This document shows positions 42,883 through 51,396 of a DNA stretch of 64,000 bases, one piece after another; the first letter of the stretch is position 1, and the number at the start of each line of letters is the position of its first letter. The position numbers and the translations under genes are program-made. This stretch comes from RGIG9060 sp045645985 (GTDB taxonomy: Bacteria; Spirochaetota; Spirochaetia; Treponematales; Treponemataceae), in assembly GCA_045645985.1 (NCBI GenBank), contig JAZRJV010000001.1:81771-145770 (forward strand), written 5' to 3'. A model generated the notes under the pieces. That model saw nothing but the letters and a program-made list of their open reading frames with translations. It did not search any database and was not told the origin of the DNA.

Positions 42883-44645
42883 TATACATCCGCCCTTCGA
42901 TAGATTTTTTCTAATGAACCAATTTGTTCTTCTAAATGAGATTCAACTGTAGAAATTTCAGTTATTTTGTCATTTGCAACAGAAGTTTTGATACGCACAA
43001 TTTCTTCTTTTACAGGAAGATTTGTAATTTTCATTAATGGTGCACCCTGTTTGATAACTGAAAGAGAACGCTTGTAAAATTGAATCATCAATTCCAAAAT
43101 CAAAATTTGTTTTTCTGGAACTGAGAAAACATCGATATCATCAAAAGCATTTTGCTGTAAAAATCCGTTTTTAATCATTTCTGAAACAACAAGAATAAGT
43201 CTTTCTGTATCAGGAAGTGCATCTGGTCCAATCAAACGAACAATTTGTTGAAGTCGCTGTTCTCGTTTTAGCAAGTCCAAAGCTTCTTGTCGAATTTGTG
43301 CCCAGCGAGGATCAAGTTTATCCCACCATTCCCGCACTTCATCTGCGTATTCAGAATAAGAATCAATCCAACCAATAGCAGGATAATGTCGAGCATTTGC
43401 CAATTCTCTGTCCAAAGCCCAGAAACAGCGAATAAAGCGTTTTGTGTGTTGAGTAACTGGCTCAGAAAAATCTCCACCTGGTGGAGAAACCGCACCGATT
43501 ACAGAAACAGAGCCTTCTTTTTGACAAAGAGTTGTAACCCGCCCTGCTCTTTCGTAAAATTCAGCCAATCTTGTAGGAAGATATGCAGGGAATCCTTCTT
43601 CTGCTGGCATTTCTTCCATACGACCAGAAAGTTCACGCAAAGCTTCTGCCCAACGACTTGTGGAATCTGCCATAATCGCAACAGCCATTCCCATATCGCG
43701 ATAATATTCAGCCAAAGTAATTCCTGAATAAAGTGAAACTTCACGAGCAGCAACTGGCATATTTGAAGTATTTGCAATCAAAATTGTTCGTTCCATCAAA
43801 GAACGACCTGTTCGTGGGTCAATAAGGGCAGGAAATTCGGTAAGAACATCTGTCATTTCGTTTCCTCGTTCCCCACAACCAATATATACGATTAAGTCCG
43901 CATCACACCATTTTGCAATAGCGTGCTGTGTCATTGTTTTTCCAGTACCGAATCCACCAGGAATTGCGGCTGTTCCTCCTTTTGACAAAGGGAAGAAAAC
44001 ATCGATTACACGCTGACCTGTAATTAAAGGTTCGGTTACAGTAAGTTTTTCTGCGTAAGGACGAGGTTTTCTAACTGGCCAATATTGGCAAAGACAAATT
44101 TCTTCGTCTAAATCTGTTGTTGCAACCACATCATCAATTGTGTATTCACCAGATGGAACAATTGATTTTATAGTTTTTCCTTTTATTGAAGGCGGAACCA
44201 TAATTTTATGCAAAATTGAAGAAGTTTCTTGAACAGTTCCAACTGGACAACCTGAATAAATTGAATCGCCTACAGAAAGGCAAGGTTCAAACTGCCATTT
44301 TTTTTGAGAATCAAGTGGTTCTGTGCGTTGTCCTGGCAAAAGAAAAGAACCAGAGTCTTCGTACATTGCTTTTAGTGGACGCTGAATACCGTCGTAAATT
44401 GTTCCAACCAAACCTGGCCCAAGTTGCAAAGAAAGTGGTCGCTGATTACAAACAACTTTTTCTCCGATTTTTAAGCCAGTATCATCTTCGTAAACCTGAA
44501 TTGTAGCAGAATCCTTATTTAGTCGGATAATTTCACCAATTAAACGAGCATCTCCTACATCAACAACATCATATAATCCACAAGCACCTAATCCTTCAGC
44601 ATAAACGATAGGTCCTGAAATTCTAGTAATTCTACCTTCAATCAT
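42882..44645 (-). CDS. atpA: V/A-type ATPase catalytic subunit A
   Basis: The start is ATG 44645 (MIEGRITRISGPIVYAEG), overlapping the subunit E stop as ATGA with a GGGAGG ribosome site; a longer frame from 44663 is not needed. The 587 residues hold the P-loop GGFGTGKT (230-237), the catalytic-site GCGERGNEMTDVL, the non-homologous insert region, and the ...ADSTSRWAEALRELSGRMEEMPAEEGFPAYL motif. It hydrolyses or makes ATP in the cytosolic head. In host-associated spirochetes this enzyme is thought mainly to pump ions. Confidence 0.98.
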   Translation of the reverse strand: MIEGRITRISGPIVYAEGLGACGLYDVVDVGDARLIGEIIRLNKDSATIQVYEDDTGLKIGEKVVCNQRPLSLQLGPGLVGTIYDGIQRPLKAMYEDSGSFLLPGQRTEPLDSQKKWQFEPCLSVGDSIYSGCPVGTVQETSSILHKIMVPPSIKGKTIKSIVPSGEYTIDDVVATTDLDEEICLCQYWPVRKPRPYAEKLTVTEPLITGQRVIDVFFPLSKGGTAAIPGGFGTGKTMTQHAIAKWCDADLIVYIGCGERGNEMTDVLTEFPALIDPRTGRSLMERTILIANTSNMPVAAREVSLYSGITLAEYYRDMGMAVAIMADSTSRWAEALRELSGRMEEMPAEEGFPAYLPTRLAEFYERAGRVTTLCQKEGSVSVIGAVSPPGGDFSEPVTQHTKRFIRCFWALDRELANARHYPAIGWIDSYSEYADEVREWWDKLDPRWAQIRQEALDLLKREQRLQQIVRLIGPDALPDTERLILVVSEMIKNGFLQQNAFDDIDVFSVPEKQILILELMIQFYKRSLSVIKQGAPLMKITNLPVKEEIVRIKTSVANDKITEISTVESHLEEQIGSLEKIYRRADV

Positions 44646-45283
44646 TGTGGAAGCCTCCCACAAAACAAAGTTTCAGCCAATTCAAAACTGTTTTTATCTC
44701 TAATATTATTTATGATTTCGCAAAGTAAAACTCTACAAGTGATTGCTTTATCATCTGATTTTAGAACAAAACCTTCAACAAAGTTTGGATTTTCTTCTGT
44801 TAAAATTTGTTTTTCATAATCAGAAAGTTCAAGGCAAGAAAGAATAGAATTATTTGATAAAATTTCTTTTGTCATTTTTTCTGATAAAGTTTTATCAAAA
44901 TTAACAGTAAAAATATTCACCTTGCGATTTTCAAGAATAGACTTATATTTTTTCAAAAGCTCTTTTAAAAGCTCAGATTTTTTTTCGAGGGAAAGTTTTT
45001 CAAGATAATTTTTAATTCCGTTAGTAACTTGTTCATCTTCAAAAGAAACTAAAAATCGTTGTTTTTCCAAAGGAAGAGAAGCATTTGTATCTCTTTCAAA
45101 ACGAGTTAATTTTTCAGCATAAAGTTTTTCTTTTTCTTGTTTAGCAGTTTCAATTCTGCCATCAACACTATCAAGGATATTTTGTGCTTCAATTTGAGAA
45201 TTTTTAACTATTTTGTCTGCCTTTTTTCTGGCATCTTCTTGAATTTCTTTATCAAGAATCTCAGTGGAACGCAATTCTTCCAT
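44642..45283 (-). CDS. atpE: V/A-type ATPase subunit E
   Basis: This 213-residue peripheral-stalk protein has a long charged N-terminal helix (about 1-80: EIQEDARKKADKIVKNSQIEAQNILDSVDG...) and a globular C-terminal domain. That is the E-subunit layout, pairing with G/H to form the stator. Sequence is diverged, so the call relies on helix pattern and operon place between F and A. It is separated from F by 59 bases. Confidence 0.85.
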   Translation of the reverse strand: MEELRSTEILDKEIQEDARKKADKIVKNSQIEAQNILDSVDGRIETAKQEKEKLYAEKLTRFERDTNASLPLEKQRFLVSFEDEQVTNGIKNYLEKLSLEKKSELLKELLKKYKSILENRKVNIFTVNFDKTLSEKMTKEILSNNSILSCLELSDYEKQILTEENPNFVEGFVLKSDDKAITCRVLLCEIINNIRDKNSFELAETLFCGRLPQ

Positions 45284-45342
45284 AAAATTTTTCTTCCATC
45301 AAAATAATTTTACTTAATTTATGCAAAATGCAAAAAAATTTA

Positions 45343-45681
45343 TTAAACACTAATTCCAATAGCTTCACGAATTGAATCTGTAAGAGATTTATGACCTTGT
45401 AAATGTCCGTGAATACCGGGAATTTCTACAATCAAAGGATACTCACCTTTCATCTGCCAATCTAAAACTTCTTGTTCCAACATAGCAGAAACTTCTTCGG
45501 TAAGAATGAGAACCTTTGGAATTTCACTAACTGTAGGAGCAGAAACTTCTCCCGAACCTTTTCCTGTGATGCGATTAAAAACATCAAGGGCTTCTGTTCG
45601 ATTTACGGCAACCGCACCAGAAACACCTACAAGAGAAAAAGCTAAGACAAGTTCTCGCTCCCCAATGATAAAATATTTCAC
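45343..45681 (-). CDS. atpF: V/A-type ATPase subunit F
   Basis: I start at GTG 45681 (VKYFIIGERELVLAFSLVGVSG), the family's normal N-terminus. The frame is open to 45741 but would overlap subunit K. The 112 residues have the Rossmann-like F fold, with ALDVFNRITG, VLILTEEVSAMLEQ, PLIVEIPGIHGH. F binds D in the rotor. It begins 14 bases after subunit K ends, with a weak ribosome site. Confidence 0.9.
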   Translation of the reverse strand: MKYFIIGERELVLAFSLVGVSGAVAVNRTEALDVFNRITGKGSGEVSAPTVSEIPKVLILTEEVSAMLEQEVLDWQMKGEYPLIVEIPGIHGHLQGHKSLTDSIREAIGISV

Positions 45682-45695
45682 TTTGTAAAAACCGA

Positions 45696-46058
45696 TTACA
45701 CAAAAAGGATAAGCAAAGCTACAAGGAATCCCCAAAGACAAATACCTTCTGCAAGACCAACGAAAGGAAGAGCCTTTCCAGAAAGTTCTGCGTTTTCGCT
45801 CATTGCGCCCATTGCAGCAGCACCGATTTTTCCAACAGCCATACTACCTGCGATACAAGCGATACCTACAGCGATTGCAGCAGCGATGTACTTAACTGTA
45901 GAAGATTTGTCAGCTTGTGTAACTTGTGCTTCTGTAGCAACTTCTTCAGTTGCAGCTGGAACATCTTCGTTAATCAACATGATGTCAGCTTCTTGTGCAA
46001 AAACTCCTGCAAAAACAAAGCAAAGCATCAAAAATGCTACCAAAAGATTTTTTTTCAT
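45696..46058 (-). CDS. atpK: V/A-type ATPase proteolipid subunit K, signal-peptide-bearing
   Basis: The start is ATG 46058, set by GGGGGAAAAT. The 120-residue product begins with what reads as a cleavable signal peptide (KKNLLVAFLMLCFVFAGVFAQ). A roughly 30-residue acidic Ala/Thr/Glu-rich linker follows, then two membrane helices (KYIAAAIAVGIACIAGSMAVGKIGAAAMGAM; LPFVGLAEGICLWGFLVALLILFV). The ion-carrying Glu is in GLAEGICLWGF. A single hairpin is smaller than the four-helix NtpK of Enterococcus. No Gln typical of Na+ sites is seen in helix 1, which leans towards H+ coupling. Confidence 0.92.
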   Translation of the reverse strand: MKKNLLVAFLMLCFVFAGVFAQEADIMLINEDVPAATEEVATEAQVTQADKSSTVKYIAAAIAVGIACIAGSMAVGKIGAAAMGAMSENAELSGKALPFVGLAEGICLWGFLVALLILFV

Positions 46059-46087
46059 ATTTTCCCCCAAATTTTATTGTAAAAAAT

Positions 46088-48082
46088 TTATTTATATTTG
46101 AACTCAAAAGGTTCAAACTCTCTACCAGTTTCTGTAAAAAACTTTGAGAAAAATTCGTAATATTGCAAACGAACAACTTGAATTGCAACAATCATTCCCT
46201 CAAGCACGATTACAAGTAAGTTTCCAAAAATTGAAACCGCGATACTTCCCACAGTTCCACCGATTCCACCATTATTCTGAATTAAAGATGTCATTGTAAA
46301 AATGATGTAACCTAAAACTGCGTGAGCCAAAGCAAAAGCGCCTACACGCAAAAAACTAACTGAATTAGAAAGATAACTTGAAACAACTTCAAGAAGTTCA
46401 ACAATTCCTTCCACAAAAGTTGCAACAATTCCATTTTCCATAATTGGACGATGGCCTTCCACAAGATGAGTAAGGGGTTCTGAAAAAAATACACCCAAAA
46501 GTGAAATTCCCAAAATCACAAAATCGTAAGCGTGAAGCGAACCTTTCAAAAAGAAAATTTTTATTGCGATAAAAACAACATACCAAAAGAAAATTGTTCC
46601 ACAAATTCCAGTTTTGCTAAAAATCGCTTTTCCAATTCTTCCAAGAGAAAAATTATTGATAATATTGATAACCAAACCAACAGAATTGATGATAAATCCG
46701 ATTGCCATTGTAAACAACAAGAAATAGAACAATTTATCGATAGAACTTGCTGACGGCATAAGATGAAGAATCGGCCCATGACTTGTGTCGCCAAAAAGCT
46801 CTTTCAAAAATCTTGAAACAGGTTCCAAAATTTCTCCGTTACCAAAAAATTCACCAGTTAAAATTCCCATAATCGTACTACTAATTCCGATACAAATGAA
46901 AATCGGTCCAAAACCTGGCCCTAAAACTGGAAACTTTTTAATAACTTTAGTTGTCATCAAAATTCCCAAAATTAAGAAAACCAATCCCTGCCCTGCATCA
47001 CCAAACATCAACCCAAAAAGCAAGGTGAAAAAGAAAGCAACAAAAGGAGTTGGGTCGATTGTTCCATAAAGTGGAGAACCGTAACTAAAAATCATTCTAT
47101 CAAAGTTAGCAACGATTTTTCCATGATTTAATTTTACAGGAACTTTTTCTCGCCCAGATTTTACGCTTGGAACTTCGTTTGGATTAAACTGACGAATTGC
47201 AATTCTTCCTTCTGTAAGTTCGTCCAAATCGTTCATAACTTGTCGAGATTGTGCAAGTGGAATCCAACCTGTGATTCTGTAAACTAACTGAGTTGATTCA
47301 AGTTTTTCTTGAACAGCTTGAACTTGCATTCCAACTGAATAATGGCGCAAAAGCGAAATCAATTCATCTTTGTGCGTATCTGCAAAATTCTTGCGTTCCT
47401 CTTGAATAGAATCTAAATTTTCTTTTGCCTTTACGGTTTCAATTTGCATGGATGCTAAAACATCATCTGGAATTCCCTGAAAATTTTCTGGAATTTCTAA
47501 CGCAACAAAACCGTATTTCTTCAATTCTGAATCTAAAGCAAATCTTCCTTTTTTAGATGAAGCGGCCAAAATTTTAGATTTATCTTCGCCCAAAGGAATA
47601 ACAATGCCACGAGCACCTACAGAAAAAGCCAATTCATCAAAAAGGCTTGGATCGATTTTTCCGATTCGTAAACTCAAAAATGAAAGATGGTCTAATTGAG
47701 AATACGGAACTTTCAAGTTTGCAAAAGATAAGGCTTCTTTGTAAGCATCTTCAAGTTTCTTTTTTTCTTCGGAAGCCTCAGTTTCGCGTTTTTTTATATC
47801 TTCCACAGAATCGATAATGATTTGTGCTCGAGTTTCATCTTGTTCAGTTGGCAAAGAAAAATCATTTCCGTAATCTTCCACATCATCGATATTTAAAAAA
47901 TTTCGAGTTAATTGTAATTTATCAAAAATATCTTTTTGAGAATTAGAAACTGAGGAATTGACGGCTTCTAAATCAGTGTCAAATTGAAAGCATTTTGCCT
48001 TACCAATATATTCTATAACTTTTGAAATGTCTTCTTTTAAAACCATAAGTTCTAAAAGTCGCATTATTGCTGTTCGTGCCAT
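46088..48082 (-). CDS. atpI: V/A-type ATPase subunit I
   Basis: This is a 664-residue membrane stator (subunit a homologue). A soluble N-terminal half has coiled coils (about 1-320). The C-terminal half has about seven to eight membrane helices, including PTPFVAFFFTLLFGLMFGDAGQGLVFLILG, the most conserved I-subunit stretch. YLSNSVSFLRVGAFALAHAVL follows, with the essential Arg that serves the K-ring Glu. It provides the ion path. A GGAGAG ribosome site sets the start. Confidence 0.96.
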   Translation of the reverse strand: MARTAIMRLLELMVLKEDISKVIEYIGKAKCFQFDTDLEAVNSSVSNSQKDIFDKLQLTRNFLNIDDVEDYGNDFSLPTEQDETRAQIIIDSVEDIKKRETEASEEKKKLEDAYKEALSFANLKVPYSQLDHLSFLSLRIGKIDPSLFDELAFSVGARGIVIPLGEDKSKILAASSKKGRFALDSELKKYGFVALEIPENFQGIPDDVLASMQIETVKAKENLDSIQEERKNFADTHKDELISLLRHYSVGMQVQAVQEKLESTQLVYRITGWIPLAQSRQVMNDLDELTEGRIAIRQFNPNEVPSVKSGREKVPVKLNHGKIVANFDRMIFSYGSPLYGTIDPTPFVAFFFTLLFGLMFGDAGQGLVFLILGILMTTKVIKKFPVLGPGFGPIFICIGISSTIMGILTGEFFGNGEILEPVSRFLKELFGDTSHGPILHLMPSASSIDKLFYFLLFTMAIGFIINSVGLVINIINNFSLGRIGKAIFSKTGICGTIFFWYVVFIAIKIFFLKGSLHAYDFVILGISLLGVFFSEPLTHLVEGHRPIMENGIVATFVEGIVELLEVVSSYLSNSVSFLRVGAFALAHAVLGYIIFTMTSLIQNNGGIGGTVGSIAVSIFGNLLVIVLEGMIVAIQVVRLQYYEFFSKFFTETGREFEPFEFKYK

Positions 48083-48096
48083 ATCTCTCCATTATA

Positions 48097-49113
48097 TTAT
48101 AAATGTTCAATTCCTGCAATTTTTTTTAGTTCAGAAGAAGAAACATTCATTCTTAAACCTTCGGCTGCAATTCTAATCCAGTCCAATTCAAATTGCTTAA
48201 TTTTAAACCAAGTTACCAAAACATTTGCAGTAAAAGGATATAATCTAAAAGTTTTTAAAGCCAAATCATTTGTGCGTTTTTTCAAAGACTGCTGAAGCCA
48301 CCGAGGGTCAATTTTCCAATCTTCAGAATCAAAATAAGGATTGATGTAATCAGAAATTGCACTTTGCTTCCAATCTGCCCAAGAATCCACTGGGAAATCT
48401 AAAACTTTCAAAGCGTAACCTGCAACTGGATCTGAATAATCTGGATTGTCCGATAAGGCAATTAAATATTCCTTTACTTGCTCGTTTGTAAAATTATAAT
48501 ACATTTTCAAGCGAAGCGCCCAAGAAATATTTTTATGCAAAAAGGACTGACCAAGAAATTTTTCAACAGGTTCTCTTTCGGTAAAAGGCAATTTTTGTAC
48601 AGCTTTCCAAAGCACACGAACATATTGAACATCAAGTTTATGCTCAAAATCTTTTTCGCTGTGAATATCTGGAACAGTTTTGCACCAATCAAATTCAGTT
48701 CCTTCTGTAATTTTTTCTAAATCTGGATATTTTGAATAATTCAAAGTTGCAAATTTACCAATATCAACCAAAGGTGGCAACTCATTTTTTCCTGTAACAA
48801 GTGAAGATACAACATCTTTTAAGTTTGAATATTCGTAAAAACGAAGTAAAATTGTAAAAATCGGATCTGGTTTTGAATAACAAGCAACTAAATCTGTATA
48901 TTCTTTTATAAATCTGTTTTGGGCTTCAACTTCAATCTGTTTTGCCAACATCACTTCGGGAATCATTGGAACTTCAGTTTTAAAAACCAAACTCCATAAT
49001 TCTGAAAGAGATTTTGCTTCAAAAAGTTTGTTTGTGCGATTTCCAACAAAAGAACGAGCTAAAATTCCACTTGCTTTTGCGTAAACGAAGGCAGAAGCTC
49101 CAGACTTATCCAT
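48097..49113 (-). CDS. atpC: V/A-type ATPase subunit C
   Basis: Subunit C (AC39/d type) is the socket linking rotor shaft to K ring. The 338 all-helical residues contain an N-terminal YAKASGILARSFVGNRTNKLFEAKSLSELW and the three-fold helical repeats typical of the family, with the last helices near FKIKQFELDWIRIAAEGLRMN. The sequence is diverged, and operon context (after H/G, before I) supports it. Confidence 0.88.
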   Translation of the reverse strand: MDKSGASAFVYAKASGILARSFVGNRTNKLFEAKSLSELWSLVFKTEVPMIPEVMLAKQIEVEAQNRFIKEYTDLVACYSKPDPIFTILLRFYEYSNLKDVVSSLVTGKNELPPLVDIGKFATLNYSKYPDLEKITEGTEFDWCKTVPDIHSEKDFEHKLDVQYVRVLWKAVQKLPFTEREPVEKFLGQSFLHKNISWALRLKMYYNFTNEQVKEYLIALSDNPDYSDPVAGYALKVLDFPVDSWADWKQSAISDYINPYFDSEDWKIDPRWLQQSLKKRTNDLALKTFRLYPFTANVLVTWFKIKQFELDWIRIAAEGLRMNVSSSELKKIAGIEHL

Positions 49114-49119
49114 AAGAAC

Positions 49120-49431
49120 CTACTTTTTGCCTTCAAAAAGCAATGATTCTAATAATTCGTTAAATGATTTTACATCCTGAGATAAATTTTGTGTTTTTTG
49201 TTGATATTCGTTAAAGGAATTTTTATTATTTTGTATGATTTTTTGGACTTTTTCAGAATAATCTGATTCTAATTCATTAAGTAATTTTTCGTATTTTTGT
49301 TTATAAAGATTTTCGGCGGTTGCTCTTGCATCAGAAATATTTTTCTCAGCCACAGTTTGTGCTTCAAAAATCAAAGCCGAAGCCTGATTTTCAACATTCA
49401 TCAAATGGCTAATAACATCAACTTCTGACAT
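49120..49431 (-). CDS. V/A-type ATPase subunit G/H (peripheral stalk)
   Basis: This is a 103-residue, almost purely helical, charged coiled-coil protein (VISHLMNVENQASALIFEAQTVAEKNISDARATAENLYKQKYEKLL...). It matches the G/H stator subunit that pairs with E. It opens the ATPase part of the operon. A GGAG site lies within the stop region of the PTS-IIA-like gene. Confidence 0.82.
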   Translation of the reverse strand: MSEVDVISHLMNVENQASALIFEAQTVAEKNISDARATAENLYKQKYEKLLNELESDYSEKVQKIIQNNKNSFNEYQQKTQNLSQDVKSFNELLESLLFEGKK

Positions 49432-49432
49432 A

Positions 49433-49900
49433 TCATTCTCCTAAAAGATTTTCATAACGACACAAAACATCATAAATTCCATGGGCAGAATTTTGACTTA
49501 AAATTTCTTGTCTAAAATTTGCATCTTCTAAAATTTTAGCTAACTTTTTGAAAATTTGCAAACTTGTTTCTACAAAATTCTTTGGATAAAACAACATAAA
49601 AACCAAGTGCACAGGAGAATCGTCTAAAGATTCGTAATCAATTCCTTTTTTTGAAACACCGATACAACCAATAACTTTATTTACTGCATCAGTTTTTCCG
49701 TGAGGAACTGCAACATCGTGTATGATCCCTGTGCTCATCATCGACTCTCTTTGCTCAAGAGCCAACAAAAGTTTTTCTCGGTTCAAAGAAGAATCTGAAT
49801 CGATAATAACTTGAACCATCTCTTCAAATAATTCGTCCTTATCGTCGCTTTCAAGCCCTACTTTTATAATATTGGGATTAAAAACATCAGCAAGGGTCAT
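49433..49900 (-). CDS. PTS EIIA type-2 (PtsN-like) protein
   Basis: The start is ATG 49900 with GAGGTGTGT before it; 2 extra codons begin with GTG. The 155 residues form the EIIA-fructose/nitrogen fold: LADVFNPNIIKVGLESDDKDELFEEMVQVI, then the phosphorylated His67 in AVPHGKTDAV, then VHLVFMLFYP and HLxxLAKxLxD-like LQIFKKLAKILEDANFRQEI. It may be a regulatory phosphocarrier. It lies between secG and the ATPase genes, so phosphotransfer status might be tied to ATPase expression or activity. Confidence 0.92.
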   Translation of the reverse strand: MTLADVFNPNIIKVGLESDDKDELFEEMVQVIIDSDSSLNREKLLLALEQRESMMSTGIIHDVAVPHGKTDAVNKVIGCIGVSKKGIDYESLDDSPVHLVFMLFYPKNFVETSLQIFKKLAKILEDANFRQEILSQNSAHGIYDVLCRYENLLGE

Positions 49901-49916
49901 ACACACCTCAAAAATA

Positions 49917-50288
49917 TTATTCTGTTACAACTTCTGTTGATTCAACTGCAGTTTCGTCTGCTTTTAGTTCTGCAGGTGCATTATCTTTCCAGAATTCATT
50001 TTCACCAGCAACTTCTTCTGTTTGTTCAACAGCTCCACTAAGAGTATCTTTAGTTGGTGCTTTGTTAATAAGTGCTAAACCAAAACTTGTTAAGAAGAAC
50101 AAAGTAACTAAAACATAAGTTGTCTTTGTAAGAACATTTCCTGATTGTGAACCAAAAGTAGTAGAAGCAGGACCACCTAAAAGACCACCAAGTCCGCCAC
50201 CTTCATCATTTTGAAGAAGAACGATTGCAACCAATAAAATACATACGATTACAAAAGCTACTAATAAAATAATTCCAATTACACCCAT
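49917..50288 (-). CDS. secG: Preprotein translocase subunit SecG
   Basis: SecG assists SecYEG in protein export. The 123 residues have helix 1 (VIGIILLVAFVIVCILLVAIVLLQ) and the loop motif NDEGGGLGGLLGGPASTTFGSQSG. Helix 2 follows (TYVLVTLFFLTSFGLALI), then an acidic tail of about 45 residues. GGAGTT precedes the ATG. It starts the long operon. Confidence 0.96.
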   Translation of the reverse strand: MGVIGIILLVAFVIVCILLVAIVLLQNDEGGGLGGLLGGPASTTFGSQSGNVLTKTTYVLVTLFFLTSFGLALINKAPTKDTLSGAVEQTEEVAGENEFWKDNAPAELKADETAVESTEVVTE

Positions 50289-50324
50289 TTTATAACTCCA
50301 ATATAAATGTACTAATTCTATAAC

Positions 50325-50330
50325 ATTATA
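50325..50330 (-). promoter_or_regulatory. -10 element of the secG-V-ATPase operon
   Basis: A perfect TATAAT on the minus strand lies 37 bases before the secG ATG. No good -35 box is found at 16-18 bases, although TTGCAT lies 23 bases upstream. It is the only promoter-like element seen before the 15-gene run. Confidence 0.4.
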
Positions 50331-50385
50331 ATACTACCTAAAATAAAGAAAATATGCAAGTAGAATAGAATTTTTTATCAATTAT

Positions 50386-51396
50386 CTATTTATCAAAGTC
50401 AGTTTCTATTCGATTTATTAAGTTTGTACCCCAATAATCTAATAATATATCCCTACATTCTTGATAATTTTCTTTTGAAACTGAATTATCTAGCATAAGA
50501 ATATTATTTTTTGCAAAATTGATACATTTTTCTTGCAAAACTTTTTTGTACATCAAAATAGTTTGTTCTTCATCTTTTGACTGGCAAGTTTGCAATAAAT
50601 CATTTACATAAGAAAACAAAACTGTAAAAACGGTAGAAACTGAACAACTGTGTTCAAATTGTTTTATGCTAATATTTTTATGATAAGATGTAATTCCTGT
50701 TACATAATTGTATTTATAAACTTTTGTTTGGGTAAGACCAACATACTTTTTTGCAAAAAGATTAAAGAAAAAACTTAAACACAAATCTTCACCTAGGGTA
50801 CAATACATCATGGGAACTTCGTTAAAAACCTGATTTACAAGTTCTCTAGAATATAATTTTGCCCAAACAAATCCATTGTGGGATTTTTCTGTTTTGAACA
50901 TAAAACTTTGCATAATATCAGAATTTTCTAAAATTCCGCCATAAACTTCTTCAACTTTATTGACAATATCTTGCTTTATAAAATCCTTTTCATCTTCTTT
51001 AAAAATTATTTGAGAATTACAATGAACAATATCTGCTTGATTTTTTACTGCATTTTCGTACATAACAGAAAGTGCGTTTGGCAAAAGTTCGTCATCACTA
51101 TCAACAAAGGTGATAAATTTTCCTGAGGAATTAAGAAATCCTGTTCTACGAGCTTCTAAAAGAGAGCGATTTTTTTTATGCTGAACGACTTTTATCTTTA
51201 CTGAAGGAAATTCCTTTTGAACTTCTTTTACAATGGAATTTACACCAAGTTTTGAATTTTGCACACCAGGAGAACAATCATCTACAATGATGATTTCAAA
51301 AGAATCAAAGTTTTGTCCAGCGATACTACAAAGGCAATTCTTTAAAACCGCCTCTGTAGCATAAACTGGCACACATACTGAAATTTTATTATTCAT
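50386..51396 (-). CDS. Family 2 glycosyltransferase
   Basis: This is a GT-A fold enzyme of 336 residues: ISVCVPVYATEAVLKNCLCSIAGQNFDSFEIIIVDDCSPG at the N-terminus and the DxD-like FVDSDDE near residue 97. RRTGFLNSSGKFI and LGEDLCLSFFF (ED motif) are also present. It transfers a sugar from a nucleotide donor to an unknown acceptor. It is the last gene of the surface operon, starting one base inside the preceding lipoprotein gene, so it may glycosylate a product of that operon. Confidence 0.9.
   Translation of the reverse strand: MNNKISVCVPVYATEAVLKNCLCSIAGQNFDSFEIIIVDDCSPGVQNSKLGVNSIVKEVQKEFPSVKIKVVQHKKNRSLLEARRTGFLNSSGKFITFVDSDDELLPNALSVMYENAVKNQADIVHCNSQIIFKEDEKDFIKQDIVNKVEEVYGGILENSDIMQSFMFKTEKSHNGFVWAKLYSRELVNQVFNEVPMMYCTLGEDLCLSFFFNLFAKKYVGLTQTKVYKYNYVTGITSYHKNISIKQFEHSCSVSTVFTVLFSYVNDLLQTCQSKDEEQTILMYKKVLQEKCINFAKNNILMLDNSVSKENYQECRDILLDYWGTNLINRIETDFDK

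Noticed and set aside
43287..43727. 146-residue ORF antisense to V-ATPase subunit A
   Set aside because: It lies entirely in a conserved gene, with no ribosome site and a composition typical of antisense reading.
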